A DNA stretch of 16,973 nt from Porphyromonadaceae bacterium UBA7207 (GTDB lineage Bacteria > Bacteroidota > Bacteroidia > Bacteroidales > Muribaculaceae), in NCBI GenBank assembly GCA_002490635.1, contig DKUJ01000028.1, positions 1 to 16,973 of the forward strand, given 5' to 3'. Positions within the stretch are counted from its first letter, which is position 1. Each line of letters starts with the position of its first letter. The notes beneath the pieces were generated by a model, which was given only the letters and a program-made list of their open reading frames with translations, made no database searches and was not told where the DNA came from. Position numbers and translations under genes: made by a program. Positions 16,225 through 16,973 of the stretch are shown here, piece after piece.

Positions 16225-16650
16225 ATGATTGCCGTGACAGTTCTGTCTGTCATATCCGCAGGAACCGTCTACTGGGTTAAAAGTCTCAGAAGTGAGCGCG
16301 ATGAGCTGGTAAAGGTCGAATGGCTCTACCGCTATGTCCGTCCTTGTATCCAGAATCCGAATACTCTTGCTGATATAGAATCCCGGATGTTTGACGGCAC
16401 TGACGAGCAGCGCGACAGCATCAAACCCTACGCTTTCACCAGAGAAGCCGATGGAATGCCGTACCGTAGTTTCACACCACACGATGACTGGAAGCCGGAG
16501 CTACCGGAGCAGGAAAAATCCAAGCCTGAATCAAAGGAAGAAGATTCCGGAGGCTGGTTCGACTGGATAACGCGCAAGACTCCTCAGGAAGAAGCCGCCC
16601 TTCGCGATGTCCGCAACAATCCCAATATCCCCGAAGGAGCCAAACCGTAA
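16225..16650 (+). CDS. Small single-pass membrane protein, unknown function
   Basis: A 141-residue protein with one N-terminal membrane helix (about 1-19, IAVTVLSVISAGTVYWV) followed directly by the basic KSLRSERDELVK. By the positive-inside rule the C-terminal 120 residues would be cytoplasmic. The remainder is polar: a possible helix at 22-50, a charged, Pro/Glu/Lys-rich stretch at 85-107, then GGWFDWITRKTPQEEAA. No lipobox and no family that I recognise. The ATG at 16225 lies 37 nt after the second tip gene; an in-frame TGA at 16216-16218 excludes a longer form. It is probably the last gene of the fimbrial transcript, since a strong hairpin follows 8 nt after its stop, but a link to fimbriae is only positional. 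Confidence 0.6.
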   Translation: MIAVTVLSVISAGTVYWVKSLRSERDELVKVEWLYRYVRPCIQNPNTLADIESRMFDGTDEQRDSIKPYAFTREADGMPYRSFTPHDDWKPELPEQEKSKPESKEEDSGGWFDWITRKTPQEEAALRDVRNNPNIPEGAKP

Positions 16651-16658
16651 CCAACAGC

Positions 16659-16698
16659 AACGCCACCGAGAGAAGCCTCAGCCTCTCTCGGTGGCGTT
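16659..16698. terminator. Bidirectional terminator-like hairpin
   Basis: A perfect 15-bp stem (16659-16673 with 16684-16698; AACGCCACCGAGAGA and its complement) around a 10-nt loop. It is followed on the plus strand by T-rich sequence (AATTTCTTGCTTT) and on the minus strand by moderately T-rich sequence. It sits between two convergent reading frames and probably ends both transcripts. Confidence 0.8.
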
Positions 16699-16720
16699 AA
16701 TTTCTTGCTTTAAATCTTGT

Positions 16721-16898
16721 TTAGAATACATATCCAAGACCGACGCTTACACGATATTCGTGCATCTTAACATCGGTTTTTATTACATCAAGCATACCAA
16801 ATGCGCCTGTTATATCTACTCGGAAGCGGTCGATAATTACAGCGGCTCGAATATCCCAAGCCAAGTCAAAGCGACGCATCAAGGTTTTATACATATTT
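16721..16898 (-). pseudogene. 3' remnant of an outer-membrane beta-barrel protein gene
   Basis: On the minus strand a frame runs to a TAA at 16721-16723 and encodes MYKTLMRRFDLAWDIRAAVI and onward (ATG at about 16890), ending EYRVSVGLGYVF. Alternating hydrophobic residues and a terminal aromatic (GYVF) are typical of the last strands of a Bacteroidetes outer-membrane beta-barrel. Only about 59 codons are present. The frame enters the terminal repeat at 16899-16923 and meets a stop at 16919-16921, with no signal peptide. The 5' part has therefore been removed or separated by the element at the right edge. The local DNA is visibly more AT-rich than the fimbrial genes. Confidence 0.6.
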
Positions 16899-16973
16899 TC
16901 ATTGCTGTCCGATAAAACTCAAATAGCGCAATAAAGTATGGCTCCAAAGCTGATTTTTCGGGGTTCGAGTCTT
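16899..16973 (+). mobile_element. Probable left end of an insertion sequence, with transposase 5' end
   Basis: Positions 16899-16923 are the inverted copy of the 25-nt repeat at 22-46 (TCATTGCTGTCCGATAAAAC...). Fifteen nt further in, an ATG at 16938 opens a frame that runs to the window edge (MAPKLIFRGSSL), suitable for a transposase starting just inside its left terminal repeat. With the left-edge fragment this fits two copies of one element in the same orientation flanking the window. Too little of the protein is visible to name the family. Confidence 0.5.

Noticed and set aside
16607..16915. 102-codon plus-strand open frame
   Set aside because: Overlaps the preceding gene, runs through both arms of the terminator hairpin, and is antisense to the beta-barrel remnant, which reads as a real protein.
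22..16923. 25-nt inverted pair as recombination sites of a 16.9-kb invertible segment
   Set aside because: The segment contains essential housekeeping genes, no recombinase is present, and the frames beside each copy fit IS ends better. Not formally excluded.
1..16973. CRISPR array, tRNA, rRNA or riboswitch
   Set aside because: No regularly spaced repeats and no cloverleaf or recognisable riboswitch core seen on either strand by eye.

Overview
The window looks like chromosomal DNA from a gut Bacteroidales, possibly Muribaculaceae. The fimbrial locus uses families confined to this order (DUF3575, DUF3868/OmpA-like, Mfa1, FimB/Mfa2, large fimbrial lipoproteins), the candidate promoters resemble the Bacteroidetes TTTG/TAnnTTTG type, and lipoproteins dominate. 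The family-level guess is an inference; no rRNA or marker phylogeny is available.

Left third, minus strand (about 5.0 kb down to 0.18 kb): a tightly packed housekeeping operon in the order rlmL-like 23S rRNA methyltransferase, purD, a polytopic membrane protein of unknown function, pdxB. Junctions are a 4-nt ATGA overlap, a 7-nt gap and a 19-nt overlap, so translation is probably coupled. A promoter-like element lies just upstream of rlmL, and a very stable hairpin follows pdxB.

Middle (4979-5719): an AT-rich divergent intergenic region. It holds an uninterpreted block, a palindrome, a run of nine C residues and a promoter-like element facing the fimbrial genes.

Right two thirds, plus strand (5.7-16.65 kb): a type V (FimA/Mfa-type) fimbrial locus. 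Its order is DUF3575 protein, DUF3868/OmpA-like protein, Mfa1-type major subunit, FimB/Mfa2-type anchor, two very large lipoproteins that look like tip adhesins, and a small single-pass membrane protein. The first tip protein ends in modules resembling starch-binding CBM26. The second carries a BACON-like domain, a FISUMP-like (C-type-lectin-like) domain and a final module similar to that of the first. Major subunit and both tip proteins share a beta-strand followed by Ser-Arg 28-36 residues after the lipid cysteine, as expected for Arg-processed strand-exchange subunits; the anchor lacks it. Together the genes could build an outer-membrane fimbria displaying glycan-binding heads.

Edges: the same 25-nt sequence occurs at 22-46 and, inverted, at 16899-16923. 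Flanking reading frames fit the right end of one insertion sequence at the left edge and the left end of another copy at the right edge. The right copy sits against the 3' remnant of an outer-membrane beta-barrel gene.
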